From: Thiothrix sp.
Lineage (GTDB): Bacteria; Pseudomonadota; Gammaproteobacteria; Thiotrichales; Thiotrichaceae
Assembly (NCBI GenBank): GCA_020442915.1
Contig: JAGRJD010000043.1
Span: 1-60,813 of the forward strand
Reading direction: 5' to 3'
DNA length: 60,813 nt
Part shown: in pieces, positions 8,634 through 17,610 of the stretch
How positions within the stretch are numbered: the first letter of the stretch is position 1
Layout: each line of letters begins with the position of its first letter
Position numbers and translations under genes: made by a program
The notes under the pieces: generated by a model
Databases searched by the model: none
Told to the model about the DNA's origin: nothing
What the model saw: the letters and a program-made list of their open reading frames with translations, nothing else

Positions 8634-10373
8634 TCAGCGTGACAGCCGGGCCATGATCTCGCCTTCCAGATAGGAGACCGGAATGGCGGATAACAGGTTC
8701 ATGCTCTGCACATCCATCACGCCACTGACCAGCACCGGGACACCCCGGGCATCCAGCCAGCCCACCAGCTCCTGCAGTGGCTGGCGCAGCAGATGCTCAC
8801 GGGCGACATCCCCGGCCAGCGCCGGTGCAATCCGGGCCAGTGCCGGTCTGCCGATATCGACAAAACTCCCCAGTGCCGCATCACGGGCCTCAACGGCATT
8901 GATGACCAGCCGGATACCGGCAGCACCCAGGGCCGGAAACAGCTTTTCGGCTATCCACTGAAAACGCCGGAAATGCTCATGTGAAATGGCCAGTGCCAGC
9001 GATTCCAGCTCCCGCCCCTGCTGATTGAACAAAGCCAGCAGTTCCCGTGCACGGGCCGGCTGGGAGAACAGCCAGGCCCCGACCTCCACCACCACCAGAT
9101 AGGGCTGCCGGCTCGTGCGTTGCAAGCGCCGCGCTTCCAGTACGGCCTTGTGGATATTCCACCAGTCGAGCTGGAAACGGGTGGCATTACGCTCTGCCCC
9201 CGCCAGCAGCTTCCGGTACGGTACCCGCCGACCGGCCTGGTCCAGCAGAAAGGGTTCCGCCAGCAGGACACCCGGCCCCCGGCTGCCGATGGTGCTGATG
9301 GTTTCCAGGAAATGGGGTTGCAGGGCCATGTTCCGCATCCGGGTCCGTCGGGGCTGGAGTCGGGGTGACGGCCTGCGGGTAGCGGCCCTTGCCGGACGGG
9401 TGGCTGCAGCGGTAGTGACTTCCGTGCCCGGAGCCACGGCCATGGCAGCATTTCCCGCCGCACTGCTGCTATTCTGTACGCTGGCGGCAGCCGGCCTGGC
9501 AGGGCTGCGGGCCGCCGGGGTCGGGGGCGGCCCGGCAGCAGCCGGACGTCTGGCCAGGGGCTCACGCCAGGGATTACGCTGTTTCCGGTTGTCGGCCTCC
9601 CGGCTTTTGCTGCGCTGCGGCACCGGATGGACATGCAGCTGCAGGCAGCGCTGGCCACGATAGACCGAAGGAATGAAACGGATTTCGACCCGCACCCCCC
9701 TGCGGTCCCGACGGACCAGTGTCATCCGCACGCGTCCGGAGGGCCGGGCACCGTTTTCGGTACTGGTGACCAGTGACCGGAACACTGTTTTGTCATCCTC
9801 CCGGACCAGTTCCGCCACCGGGGTTTTCAGCAGTTCCTCAAGGCGCTCGAAGCCGAACAGGGACAAATAGGCCAGGTTGGCATACAGGTGTCGCCCCCCC
9901 ATGACATAAGCCACGGCCTCACGGGAAAAATCCACCAGCCACTGGCTGCGCAATTCGGCGATGCTCAGCAGGTGCTTGCACTGGCGGAAGCGGCGTTTGA
10001 GACGTGCATACTTGATGAGGAAATCCAGCTGCTGGGACAGATAGTCTTCATCGGTAGTGGAAATCGTGCAGACTTCAATGCCGGACAGGCGGCTTTCCAG
10101 TACACTCCAGCGCCGAGCGCTGGCATAGACCAGAATGGTATCGGGCGAATGCTGCTGTAACAGGCGCAACAGCTGTTCCTGATTGTGGCCGGGCCGGGAA
10201 ACAAGATAGAACAGCAAGGCGGGAGAATCCGACAACTGATGCTTCAGCTCTGTCAGACTGGTGGCCGGATGGACCTGGATATCGGCATCCAGGGCACGCA
10301 GCCGGATCTCCAGCCTGGAAAGGCCGGAACCTGAGGGTCTGATGATGGAACAATGGATGGGTTGCCGGTTCAT
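8634..10373 (-). CDS. Receiver-like/PAS protein with degenerate EAL domain (FimX-like signalling protein)
   Basis: About 579 residues from the ATG at 10373; a TTG at 10406 would add 11. Neither has a clear Shine-Dalgarno. Order: a receiver-like fold (roughly 1-120); a PAS domain (about 145-260, with SREAVAYVMGGRHLYANLAYLSLFGF); a Pro/Ala/Arg-rich disordered linker (about 265-350); and a C-terminal EAL-like domain. In the latter the EAL signature is replaced by YRKLLAG and the metal-binding acidic motifs are missing, so it should be catalytically dead. There is no GGDEF domain. Cyclic-di-GMP sensing for type IV pili or secretion, by analogy with FimX, is an inference. It lies 70-100 bases downstream of the PilZ-like gene. 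Confidence 0.72.
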   Translation of the reverse strand: MNRQPIHCSIIRPSGSGLSRLEIRLRALDADIQVHPATSLTELKHQLSDSPALLFYLVSRPGHNQEQLLRLLQQHSPDTILVYASARRWSVLESRLSGIEVCTISTTDEDYLSQQLDFLIKYARLKRRFRQCKHLLSIAELRSQWLVDFSREAVAYVMGGRHLYANLAYLSLFGFERLEELLKTPVAELVREDDKTVFRSLVTSTENGARPSGRVRMTLVRRDRRGVRVEIRFIPSVYRGQRCLQLHVHPVPQRSKSREADNRKQRNPWREPLARRPAAAGPPPTPAARSPARPAAASVQNSSSAAGNAAMAVAPGTEVTTAAATRPARAATRRPSPRLQPRRTRMRNMALQPHFLETISTIGSRGPGVLLAEPFLLDQAGRRVPYRKLLAGAERNATRFQLDWWNIHKAVLEARRLQRTSRQPYLVVVEVGAWLFSQPARARELLALFNQQGRELESLALAISHEHFRRFQWIAEKLFPALGAAGIRLVINAVEARDAALGSFVDIGRPALARIAPALAGDVAREHLLRQPLQELVGWLDARGVPVLVSGVMDVQSMNLLSAIPVSYLEGEIMARLSR

Positions 10374-10476
10374 AGCGCTGAAGATACCAATTTGTGGTAG
10401 CGCCAAAAGTAATTCGACCGGTTTTCCCGACTATCGAGTTAACTGCCAAGATAGACTGACACTGGATCAATTTTGT

Positions 10477-12177
10477 TTATAGCATGTTCCACAGGCTGTC
10501 AAAGTTGTCATCCGAAAGCTCGTCGGCAGCCATATCAGAGACGGTCCGGTAGTGGAAATAGGCAAAGCCGCCCAGGCACTCATCCAGCGCCCCCAGCATG
10601 ATGATTTCCCGCCTGTCCTCAAGACTGATCACCAGCTGGTCCCCGGACTGGAAAATATAGGCGGGCAGAATCAGTACCGGCTCAGGCCGGACACCCTCAG
10701 CCACCGGCAGATACAGGCCGGACAGGGGCAGTTTCTGGCGCAGGCTGCGATTTTCGACCGCTTCAACTTCCAGCACGCCGGCGGTATGGGCCAGCAGCTC
10801 CACACCACAATAGAGGCCCTGCTGATTGATGTACTCCATCCATTTGATGGCACCGACCATCCACGGGTGCTCGTCATCATTGCGGTTTCTCAGGGCCACC
10901 AGCTCCCCGACCCGGGCATCGGAAGTTTCATGCTGCTGCCAGTGCAGTCCATAGCCACCGATGCTGTTGTTGATGACATTCCATATCTGGATCCCCGACT
11001 CCCGGTCTGCCAGCCGTTCCTGCTCCGCATCCCTGTCTTCCGGGTCGGACTCGGCACCATAAAGCCCCATGCCCATCTCGCCATAGGCCATGCTGTTGAA
11101 CAGCACATCCTCCTCGCGCTGCTGGGCTGCCGAACCCTTGCGCGCCGAACTGCGGATCACTTCCAGCACATTCGGAATCCCCATGACCGTGGCAATTTTT
11201 TCGTTGCAGGGAAAACGGTTGGCGCTGCGGCTGCGTACCGTGGTGAGATGATAGGCCATGCGCTTGGCCAGATTGCGGCTCAGGCCGTTGGGCAGGGTCA
11301 GTGCTCCGGCATTTTCATGCATCGAATCCTGAATCAGGCGGTCCAGGTGCACCAGCAGTTCACGCATCTTGAAAACACGCACGGTTGGTGAATGCGGCAG
11401 GTCACTGAACGGCATCACGATGGCCGGCTCATCGTTGTTCAGAACCACCGCATGCACAAAATCACCGTAAACCTCATCCTCCAGCAGCTCCCGACCGATG
11501 CGCACCTCCTTGCTGATGCTGCGCACGAAGCGCTCCACCCGGAATACTTCCTCCTGCCGCAGGCTGTAGGGACGGAACAGGGCCAGCAGGTTGATCTGCA
11601 CATAGCGCGCTTCAATGCTGCGGGCATCCTCATCACCACTGTTGAATTTCACGGCTTCCAGATTGTGCTCACAGGCCAGCAGGAACATGTGGTGAATGTC
11701 ATGCCAGACCGTTTCCCGGGTGCGCTGGTATACGGAATAGGAACTCAGCAGATAGCGGCCAAAATAGTCGATTACACGGTAGATGGATATCTGCAGCGCC
11801 CGCTTGCTGCCCTGGTCCCGGGTCAGCATGTCCAGTGCCGCCAACTGGTAAAGCCCGGCAAACTCCAGCAACAGGGACTGGTTCAGGTTGAAGATGCGCT
11901 GGCCGCGCTCCGGCAGGGGAAAGGCACGATAGGCCAGATGCCGCTGCAGGTTCTGGATCAGTACATCCAGGGTCGGCCTGAGCTTTTCACCGATACGGAT
12001 GCGGCTCAGCGGCGGCATGACCCGCCGGTTGAAGTCAACCAGTCCGTAAAACAGACGCCGGGTTGACTCCCCGAAGTCCGTCACGGACAGGGAGTCAATC
12101 CACTCTTTCGCTCTGGCCTCCGACAACGGAATGGCATAGCGTGACAAATCATGCTTGTCGACTGATACGGCATCCAT
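10477..12177 (-). CDS. Large conserved protein with PilZ-like C-terminal domain
   Basis: About 566 residues. The N-terminal 400 are mostly helical and not recognised. The C-terminal part (about 425-545) has a beta-rich pattern GELVALR...WMVGAIKWMEY...LYCGVELLA reminiscent of PilZ barrels (W-x-G-x-x-(R/K)W...GVELL), but the canonical RxxxR and DxSxxG motifs are not obvious. A second ATG at 12177 is preferred over the one at 12186 because GGGGAAG then has 9-base spacing. It is the first gene of a probable two-gene unit with the degenerate-EAL protein. Cyclic-di-GMP linkage is inferred from that pairing. Confidence 0.65.
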   Translation of the reverse strand: MDAVSVDKHDLSRYAIPLSEARAKEWIDSLSVTDFGESTRRLFYGLVDFNRRVMPPLSRIRIGEKLRPTLDVLIQNLQRHLAYRAFPLPERGQRIFNLNQSLLLEFAGLYQLAALDMLTRDQGSKRALQISIYRVIDYFGRYLLSSYSVYQRTRETVWHDIHHMFLLACEHNLEAVKFNSGDEDARSIEARYVQINLLALFRPYSLRQEEVFRVERFVRSISKEVRIGRELLEDEVYGDFVHAVVLNNDEPAIVMPFSDLPHSPTVRVFKMRELLVHLDRLIQDSMHENAGALTLPNGLSRNLAKRMAYHLTTVRSRSANRFPCNEKIATVMGIPNVLEVIRSSARKGSAAQQREEDVLFNSMAYGEMGMGLYGAESDPEDRDAEQERLADRESGIQIWNVINNSIGGYGLHWQQHETSDARVGELVALRNRNDDEHPWMVGAIKWMEYINQQGLYCGVELLAHTAGVLEVEAVENRSLRQKLPLSGLYLPVAEGVRPEPVLILPAYIFQSGDQLVISLEDRREIIMLGALDECLGGFAYFHYRTVSDMAADELSDDNFDSLWNML

Positions 12178-12199
12178 ACTGGGCATCTTCCCCGTGTTT

Positions 12200-12205
12200 A
12201 TTATA
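12200..12205 (-). promoter_or_regulatory. Possible -10 element for the PilZ-like gene
   Basis: A perfect TATAAT on the minus strand lies about 23 bases before the preferred ATG. No good -35 hexamer is seen at 16-18 bases, so the call is weak. Confidence 0.3.
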
Positions 12206-12339
12206 ATTGATCTTCACTGCCTGCATCATAGCAGCCGGATGGCAGATTTGCAGGCCGAACCGATGGAATGCGCTCCAGATGCCCATGGTGCACGGCACCG
12301 GGCATTCACTGAACATTACCGGATCGGATTATTTTCAAA

Positions 12340-12363
12340 ATAATTATTGACCATAATCATTAT
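12340..12363. promoter_or_regulatory. Candidate MarR operator
   Basis: A 24-base imperfect palindrome: ATAAT-T-ATT, six central bases, AAT-C-ATTAT. It covers the -35 of the promoter above. Size, AT-richness and position are typical of MarR-family autoregulatory sites. By analogy with CouR/HcaR, binding would be relieved by a hydroxycinnamoyl-CoA. Confidence 0.5.
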
Positions 12364-12376
12364 TCAGACTTACTAT
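12347..12376 (+). promoter_or_regulatory. Sigma-70 promoter of the hydroxycinnamate island
   Basis: TTGACC (12347-12352), an 18-base spacer, then TACTAT (12371-12376). It lies directly upstream of the MarR gene in a strongly AT-rich stretch, with CAGGAG close to the ATG at 12396. The -35 is embedded in the palindrome at 12340-12363. Confidence 0.6.
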
Positions 12377-12395
12377 TTATTTCAGGAGAAAACTG

Positions 12396-12872
12396 ATGGC
12401 TCAACCGGATAAAATCCCCGCAAACGATACCGGACCAGGCATTGTGGATACGGTGCTTGGCGAGATGATCGGCTACCGGCTCAAGCGGGCCTATATGCAG
12501 ACCCAGCCAGCAGCCCTGCGTGCGCTGGAGGAACATGGCCTGCGCATGGTCAGCTTCTCGTGCCTGTCGATCATAACCGACAATCCCGGTATTGTGCAGT
12601 CCGGACTGGCGGTGGCCCTGCAGGTCGAGCGCTCAAACCTGGTGGTGGTGCTTGACGAGCTGGAGGAACGTGGCCTGATCACCCGCGAACGGGTTCCCAC
12701 CGACCGCCGGCGCTATGCACTCACAGCCACCCTGCGGGGTCGTCGCCTGCGTGACCGTGCCGCCGGCAGGGCGCATGAGGCCGAAGCCAAAGTGTTTGCC
12801 CGACTGAGCGAGGAGGAACGGACTTTCCTGCTGACGATTCTGAAACGGTTTGAAGATAAGCCAGAGTCCTGA
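12396..12872 (+). CDS. MarR-family regulator of the hydroxycinnamate cluster
   Basis: The 158-residue winged-helix protein has the MarR DNA-binding core near 60-110 (VERSNLVVVLDELEERGLITRE, split here by eye into recognition helix and wing, then PTDRRRYALT). It heads the catabolic cluster on the same strand. Regulators in this position in other hydroxycinnamate clusters (CouR, HcaR, FerR) are MarR-type repressors that respond to CoA thioesters, so an equivalent role is inferred. The likely operator overlaps its own promoter. Confidence 0.9.
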   Translation: MAQPDKIPANDTGPGIVDTVLGEMIGYRLKRAYMQTQPAALRALEEHGLRMVSFSCLSIITDNPGIVQSGLAVALQVERSNLVVVLDELEERGLITRERVPTDRRRYALTATLRGRRLRDRAAGRAHEAEAKVFARLSEEERTFLLTILKRFEDKPES

Positions 12873-12908
12873 CACCTGACCCTGATACCTGGACAACCCA
12901 CAGGCGTA

Positions 12909-12925
12909 CCGGCAGAAGCTGCCGG
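12909..12925. repeat. Inverted repeat between marR and the TRAP gene
   Basis: CCGGCAG-AAG-CTGCCGG, a perfect 7-bp palindrome with a three-base centre. It could be an operator or a partial attenuator in the 90-base gap. It is unrelated to the AT-rich palindrome upstream of marR. Confidence 0.35.
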
Positions 12926-12962
12926 GCGCTGATGTCGATTCAATATGGAGGAGGAGACCCCC

Positions 12963-14069
12963 ATGAAAATGCGTATTGCCGCGACCCTGCTTGCCTGTTC
13001 AATTGCCACCCTGGCCACGACCGCTTCGGCGGTGGAGACCATCCGGGCCACCAGTGCGTTCGGTCCGAACCACGCGGTAGCCAAGGATGTTTATCCGACC
13101 ATTTTCAAAAAGCTGGAGGAACTGACCGAGGGCCGCTGGACCGGGCAGGACACCCCCTCGGGCCTGGTCGCACCGAATGAAATGTCAACCAGCCTGCGTG
13201 ACGGTGTGACTGATTTCGGCCCGCTGCTGATGCCTTATTTCATTGCCGATTACCCCGACAGCGCAGTGGTGACCGAAGTCCCCATGCTGGGTTCCAGCCC
13301 GCAGGTGGTTTCAGCCGCCGTGACCGAATACCTGGCCACCTGCGAACCCTGCCAGACCGAATTCAGCCGCAACGGCCAAGTCTTTCTGGGTGAGGATACC
13401 ACACCGCTTTATCAGCTGCTGTCCCGCAAAGCGGTCAAGTCGCAGGCAGACATGAAGGGCCTCAAGGTACGCACCGGCGCACCTTTCTTTGCCGTTTTCA
13501 TTGAGCAGATGGGCGGTGTCCCGATGCAGATCCAGTCCAGCGAGCTGTTCGAAAACCTCAGTCAGGGCCTGGTCGATGCCACCCTCAGTTCCCCGCATGA
13601 AGTGATTGCCAACCGCCTGGGCGATGTCATCAGCTACGTGACCGAGCTGAACGAAGGCGTGTTCAACGGTGCAGCGGTCGCCACCGCCAGCAAGCTGCTG
13701 TGGGATCGCATGGACCCCGAGGATCGTCATGCCCTGGCCACCGCTTCCCAGTACGGACTGGCTGCCGGAATCAAGGGCTTTGAAAACCAGATTCAGGAAG
13801 TGAAAGACAAGAAAATGGTCGAGTTCATCACCCCTGATCAGGACATCATTGATGCCCGCGACAAATACAACGCAGAACGTCTGGCAGGCGCTGCAAAAAT
13901 TCTGGAGGACCGGGGGGTCAAGGATGCACAGGCCAAAATCGACCGCTACAAGGCACTGGTCGAAAAGTGGGAAGCGCTGATCAAGCCCGAGATGAGTATT
14001 GACGAAATCGGCGCCCTGCGTGAGCAGGAAATCTGGTCCAAGGTCGATTTTGCCAGCTACGGCAACTGA
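12963..14069 (+). CDS. TRAP transporter periplasmic substrate-binding protein (DctP family)
   Basis: Captures the substrate in the periplasm for the DctQM-type permease encoded next. About 368 residues with a Sec signal peptide (MKMRIAATLLAC... ending in TTASA before VETIRATSAFG). The mature part has the family pattern, including SSELFENLSQGLVDATL. The start at 12963 is chosen because GGAGGAGGAG sits just ahead; an ATG 18 bases upstream overlaps that ribosome site. Given the neighbours, the ligand is probably an aromatic acid such as p-coumarate or ferulate, as for TarP of Rhodopseudomonas. That is inferred from context. Confidence 0.9.
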   Translation: MKMRIAATLLACSIATLATTASAVETIRATSAFGPNHAVAKDVYPTIFKKLEELTEGRWTGQDTPSGLVAPNEMSTSLRDGVTDFGPLLMPYFIADYPDSAVVTEVPMLGSSPQVVSAAVTEYLATCEPCQTEFSRNGQVFLGEDTTPLYQLLSRKAVKSQADMKGLKVRTGAPFFAVFIEQMGGVPMQIQSSELFENLSQGLVDATLSSPHEVIANRLGDVISYVTELNEGVFNGAAVATASKLLWDRMDPEDRHALATASQYGLAAGIKGFENQIQEVKDKKMVEFITPDQDIIDARDKYNAERLAGAAKILEDRGVKDAQAKIDRYKALVEKWEALIKPEMSIDEIGALREQEIWSKVDFASYGN

Positions 14070-14167
14070 GACTGACAAACCCGCCAGACAACACCGTCAG
14101 CGCACGTACCGCCTGATGGGCGTGCGCTGTCCTGCTCCATCTGCACCCCGGGAGGAAGGAGGATCAG

Positions 14168-14707
14168 ATGCTGGAATCAATTAAAACCGCCGTGGCGCGG
14201 TTCAGCATGATAACGGGTGGCATCATCCTGATACTGATGATGCTCCAGGTTGTGATTGATGTTTTCATGCGCGCCTTTCTCGGCGCGGGTTTTCCTGCCA
14301 CTGCCGATCTGGTCGGCAAATACTACATGGTGGCGGTGAGCGTGCTGCCACTGGCCCTGACCGAATTGAAACGCCGTCATATCGAAGCGACGATATTCAC
14401 CCAGAATCTCAGCCGTAAGGCATTGAAAACCGTGCTGCTGTTCGGCTTTCTGGTATTCGGTGTCGTGCTCGCAGTGCTGACTTACGGCTCGATGCTGGAA
14501 GCCATCAGCAAGACCACACGCGGTGCCTATATCGAAGCCGGTCTGGTGCACTTCATCACCTGGCCCAGCTACTGGATTCTACCGTTCTCGTTCGGTCTGG
14601 CGCTGGTCATCATCGTGATCCGCATCATTGAAGTGCTGACCAACCGCTTTCATGACGGCGGGCATGATGTCCTGGAAGAACTGGAATCGCTCAAGGAGGA
14701 GGCATAA
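14168..14707 (+). CDS. TRAP transporter small permease (DctQ family)
   Basis: The 179-residue membrane protein has four predicted membrane segments (about 15-35, 52-68, 92-115, 138-160). It is the small subunit that pairs with DctM to form the ion-driven permease. A very strong ribosome site (GGAGGAAGGAGG) precedes ATG. Its stop overlaps the start of dctM by one base (TAATG), implying translational coupling. Confidence 0.9.
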   Translation: MLESIKTAVARFSMITGGIILILMMLQVVIDVFMRAFLGAGFPATADLVGKYYMVAVSVLPLALTELKRRHIEATIFTQNLSRKALKTVLLFGFLVFGVVLAVLTYGSMLEAISKTTRGAYIEAGLVHFITWPSYWILPFSFGLALVIIVIRIIEVLTNRFHDGGHDVLEELESLKEEA

Positions 14708-15987
14708 TGGAACCTGTCACCATCGGCATTCTGGCACTGATTGCACTGCTGGCCCTGATCGCGCTGCGTGTACCCATTGCCATCGCCCTGATCGGCGTCT
14801 CCTTTGTCGGTATCTGGGCGGTTGCCGGGCTGCGTCCGGCCATGTCCATGCTCTCCACCATTCCCTATACCACCTCGGCAAGCTGGACCTTGTCCTCGAT
14901 TCCGATGTTCCTGCTGATGGGCTATATCGCCTATCACTCGGGGCTGACACGCGGCCTGTTTGAAGCGGCACGGGTCTGGTGGGGCTGGATGCCGGGCGGG
15001 CTGGCCATTGCCTCGCTGGCCGGGGCTTCGGGTTTTGCTGCTGTATCGGGGTCATCGGTTGCCTGCTCCGCCGCCATCGGGCGCATTGCGGTGCCGGAAA
15101 TGGCCAAACAGGGTTACAACCTCAGCATTGCCACCGGTGCGGTCGCCGCCGGTGGCACCATCGGCGCACTGATTCCGCCCTCAATCATCCTGATCCTGTT
15201 CGGCATTCAGGCCGAAGTCTCAATCAACCAGTTATTTCTGGGCGGGCTGTTTGTGGGGCTGGCCTCGCTGGTGTTCTATATTGTTGCAGTGCTGATCTTC
15301 TGGGTGCGCAACCCGGCCAGCCTGCCGCGTGCCAAGCCTTACACCATGGGTGACCGCTGGAAAAAGACGGCTGAAATCTGGCCGGTGCTGCTGCTGATTG
15401 CGGCAGTGTTCGGCGGCATGTTCAGCGGCTTTTTCACGGCCACCGAAGCCGGCGCATTCGGCAGCTTTGTGGCCATCCTGATCGGGCTGCTACGCCGCAC
15501 CCTGACCTGGGAAGGCTTCAAGGAAAGCCTGGTCGATACCCTGCTGTCTGGTGGTTCACTGTTCATCATTGCCATTGGTGCCAATTTGTTCACTCGCCTG
15601 GTCGCGATGTCAGGCTTGTCGATGCAGGTCGGTGGTTTCGTTGAAAGCCTGGGGCTGGGTACCTTCGCGCTGTTGCTGGTGATTGTGCTGATCTACCTGG
15701 TGCTTGGCATGTTTCTGGAACCCATTGGCGCACTGCTGCTGACCCTGCCACTGTTTCTGCCGATTCTGGCCCAGCATGGTGTCGACAAGCTGTGGTTCGG
15801 GCTGCTGGTCGCCAAGCTGCTGGAAATCGGCATGATCACACCGCCGGTGGGGCTGAATGTCTTTGTCATACACTCGGTCGCACGCGATTACGTGCGCCTG
15901 GAACAGGTTTTTGCCGGGATCGTGCCATTCATTCTGGCCGATCTGGCGCTGGTCGCGGCCATGCTGGCGATACGCGGCTTTATCTAA
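14707..15987 (+). CDS. TRAP transporter large permease (DctM family)
   Basis: The 426-residue integral membrane protein has about 12 hydrophobic segments and family signatures such as GGTIGALIPPSIILILFGI and GMITPPVGLNVFV. It moves the TRAP substrate inward using a sodium or proton gradient. It is translationally coupled to dctQ and followed by the SDR gene after 12 bases with TAAGGAGG, so transport and catabolism are in one transcript. Confidence 0.93.
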   Translation: MEPVTIGILALIALLALIALRVPIAIALIGVSFVGIWAVAGLRPAMSMLSTIPYTTSASWTLSSIPMFLLMGYIAYHSGLTRGLFEAARVWWGWMPGGLAIASLAGASGFAAVSGSSVACSAAIGRIAVPEMAKQGYNLSIATGAVAAGGTIGALIPPSIILILFGIQAEVSINQLFLGGLFVGLASLVFYIVAVLIFWVRNPASLPRAKPYTMGDRWKKTAEIWPVLLLIAAVFGGMFSGFFTATEAGAFGSFVAILIGLLRRTLTWEGFKESLVDTLLSGGSLFIIAIGANLFTRLVAMSGLSMQVGGFVESLGLGTFALLLVIVLIYLVLGMFLEPIGALLLTLPLFLPILAQHGVDKLWFGLLVAKLLEIGMITPPVGLNVFVIHSVARDYVRLEQVFAGIVPFILADLALVAAMLAIRGFI

Positions 15988-15999
15988 GGAGGATTTAAC

Positions 16000-16764
16000 A
16001 TGCAGATTTCCGGTCAAACCGCGCTGGTCACAGGGGCTGGCAGCGGATTGGGAGAAGCAACCGCCCGTCGCCTGGCGGCACAGGGCGCACGGGTCGCCGT
16101 GGTCGACCTCAGCCAAGAGGCCGCCGAGCGCGTTGCCAGCGAGATCGGCGGGCTGGCGCTGGCCGCCGATGTTTCGGACAGTGCCGCCGTTGAGGCGGGT
16201 TTCGAGCGCGTCAGTGCAGAGCTGGGTGTCCCCCGGATCGTAGTGAACTGCGCCGGTATCGGTACCGCAGCACGCATCCTGCCACGCGACGGCCAACTGC
16301 CTTTGGAAACTTTCGAGCGTACCCTGAAAATCAATCTCTATGGCAGTTACGTGGTACTCAGTTTCGCTGCCAGGGCGATGGCGGCTGCCGAAGCACTGGA
16401 TGCGGATGGTGCCCGTGGCGTGATCATCAACACCGCCTCGGTAGCGTATCAGGATGGCCAGATCGGCCAGGCCGCCTATGCCGCTTCCAAAGGGGGTATT
16501 GCAGCGATGACCCTGCCTGCCGCCCGCGAGCTGGCACGTTTTGGCATCCGTGTTGTGACCCTGGCCCCGGGGCTGTTTGAAACCGCGATGAGCAGCGGCC
16601 TGCCGCCTGAAGTCAAGGCTGCGCTGGAAGCCGGCCTGCCGTTCCCCTCACGCATGGGGCACCCCGATGAATTTGCACACCTGGTGCAAAGCGTGGTCGA
16701 GAATCCGCTGCTGAATGGTGAAGTGATCCGCATCGACAGCGCTGTGCGCCTGGCCCCCAAATAA
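16000..16764 (+). CDS. SDR 3-hydroxyacyl-CoA dehydrogenase
   Basis: The 254-residue short-chain dehydrogenase has the cofactor motif TGAGSGLG (11-18), D36 favouring NAD(H), NCAG (83-86) and the catalytic S147, Y160, K164. It resembles type-II hydroxyacyl-CoA dehydrogenases (HSD10-like). In this cluster it would oxidise the 3-hydroxy-3-arylpropanoyl-CoA made by the crotonase to the beta-keto thioester, the role of CouN in Rhodococcus. This step is inferred from gene context. Confidence 0.87.
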   Translation: MQISGQTALVTGAGSGLGEATARRLAAQGARVAVVDLSQEAAERVASEIGGLALAADVSDSAAVEAGFERVSAELGVPRIVVNCAGIGTAARILPRDGQLPLETFERTLKINLYGSYVVLSFAARAMAAAEALDADGARGVIINTASVAYQDGQIGQAAYAASKGGIAAMTLPAARELARFGIRVVTLAPGLFETAMSSGLPPEVKAALEAGLPFPSRMGHPDEFAHLVQSVVENPLLNGEVIRIDSAVRLAPK

Positions 16765-16769
16765 CCATC

Positions 16770-16797
16770 GCGTACTGACTAAGCGCGTACTGACTAA
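16770..16797 (+). repeat. Tandem 15-bp duplication before the crotonase gene
   Basis: GCGTACTGACTAA occurs at 16770-16782 and again at 16785-16797 (period 15) just before the AAGGAACG ribosome site. It looks like recent slippage in an intra-operon gap. Confidence 0.7.
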
Positions 16798-16809
16798 AGG
16801 AACGACACC

Positions 16810-17583
16810 ATGTCCGATCATTCAAAATACCTGACAACGGAAGTGGATGGCCAGCTTGCCACCATTACCATGACCCGTATTGAAAAGCGCAACGCCATGA
16901 GCGAGGGCCTGATCAATGCCATCGACCACGCCTACCGCCACCTGCCCAAGGCGGTGCGCGTCGTGATCCTGACCGGTGCGGGCGGGCATTACTGCTCCGG
17001 CCTGGATCTGGCTGAGCACGTCGAACGCAGCGCCGAAGAAGGCGTCTATCACTCACGTCACTGGCACCAGGTCATGGACATGATCCAGTTCGGTGGCCGG
17101 GTGACGGTTTCGGCCATGACGGGTGCGGTCATTGGCGGTGGTATGGAACTGGCTGCCTCCACCCATGTGCGCATTGCTGAACCGTCGGTCATCTTCCAGT
17201 TGCCTGAAGGGCGGCGCGGTATCTTCGTCGGTGGAGGTGCCTCGGTGCGGGTAGGCCGCATTCTGGGGGCTGACCGCATGACCGAGATGATGCTGACCGG
17301 GCGCAAATACGACGCTGATGAAGGGCTGCGTCTGGGGCTGACACATTACAGTGTCGGCGAAGATGAAGCGCTGCCGCTGGCTTACAAGCTGGCCCGGCAG
17401 ATTGCCGGCAATGCGCCAATGTCGAACTACTTCATGGTACAGGCACTGGCACGCATCAATGACATGGCGCGTGGCGACGGGCTGTTCACCGAAAGCCTGT
17501 GTGCTTCACTGGTACAGACCACGCCCGATGCCCAGGAAGGGCTGCGCGCCTTTCTGGAAAAGCGTGCACCTGTATTCCGCTGA
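16810..17583 (+). CDS. Crotonase-family enoyl-CoA hydratase
   Basis: The 257-residue protein carries both catalytic glutamates of true hydratases: E113 in GGGMELA and E133 in QLPEGRRG, spaced 20 residues like Glu144/Glu164 of rat hydratase. The oxyanion-hole glycines are in YCSGLDL and IGGGM. It would hydrate p-coumaroyl- or feruloyl-CoA. Hydratase-lyases that release an aldehyde exist in the same family, but no aldehyde dehydrogenase is nearby and an SDR is adjacent, favouring simple hydration (CouM-like). Confidence 0.87.
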   Translation: MSDHSKYLTTEVDGQLATITMTRIEKRNAMSEGLINAIDHAYRHLPKAVRVVILTGAGGHYCSGLDLAEHVERSAEEGVYHSRHWHQVMDMIQFGGRVTVSAMTGAVIGGGMELAASTHVRIAEPSVIFQLPEGRRGIFVGGGASVRVGRILGADRMTEMMLTGRKYDADEGLRLGLTHYSVGEDEALPLAYKLARQIAGNAPMSNYFMVQALARINDMARGDGLFTESLCASLVQTTPDAQEGLRAFLEKRAPVFR

Positions 17584-17610
17584 TTGACCGATTTTGAGGG
17601 AGGAGAAAAC

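Noticed and set aside
12963..13030. Lipoprotein signal (LLAC) in the TRAP binding protein
   Set aside because: The hydrophobic core before Cys is too short and a good signal peptidase I site (ASA before VE) lies downstream.
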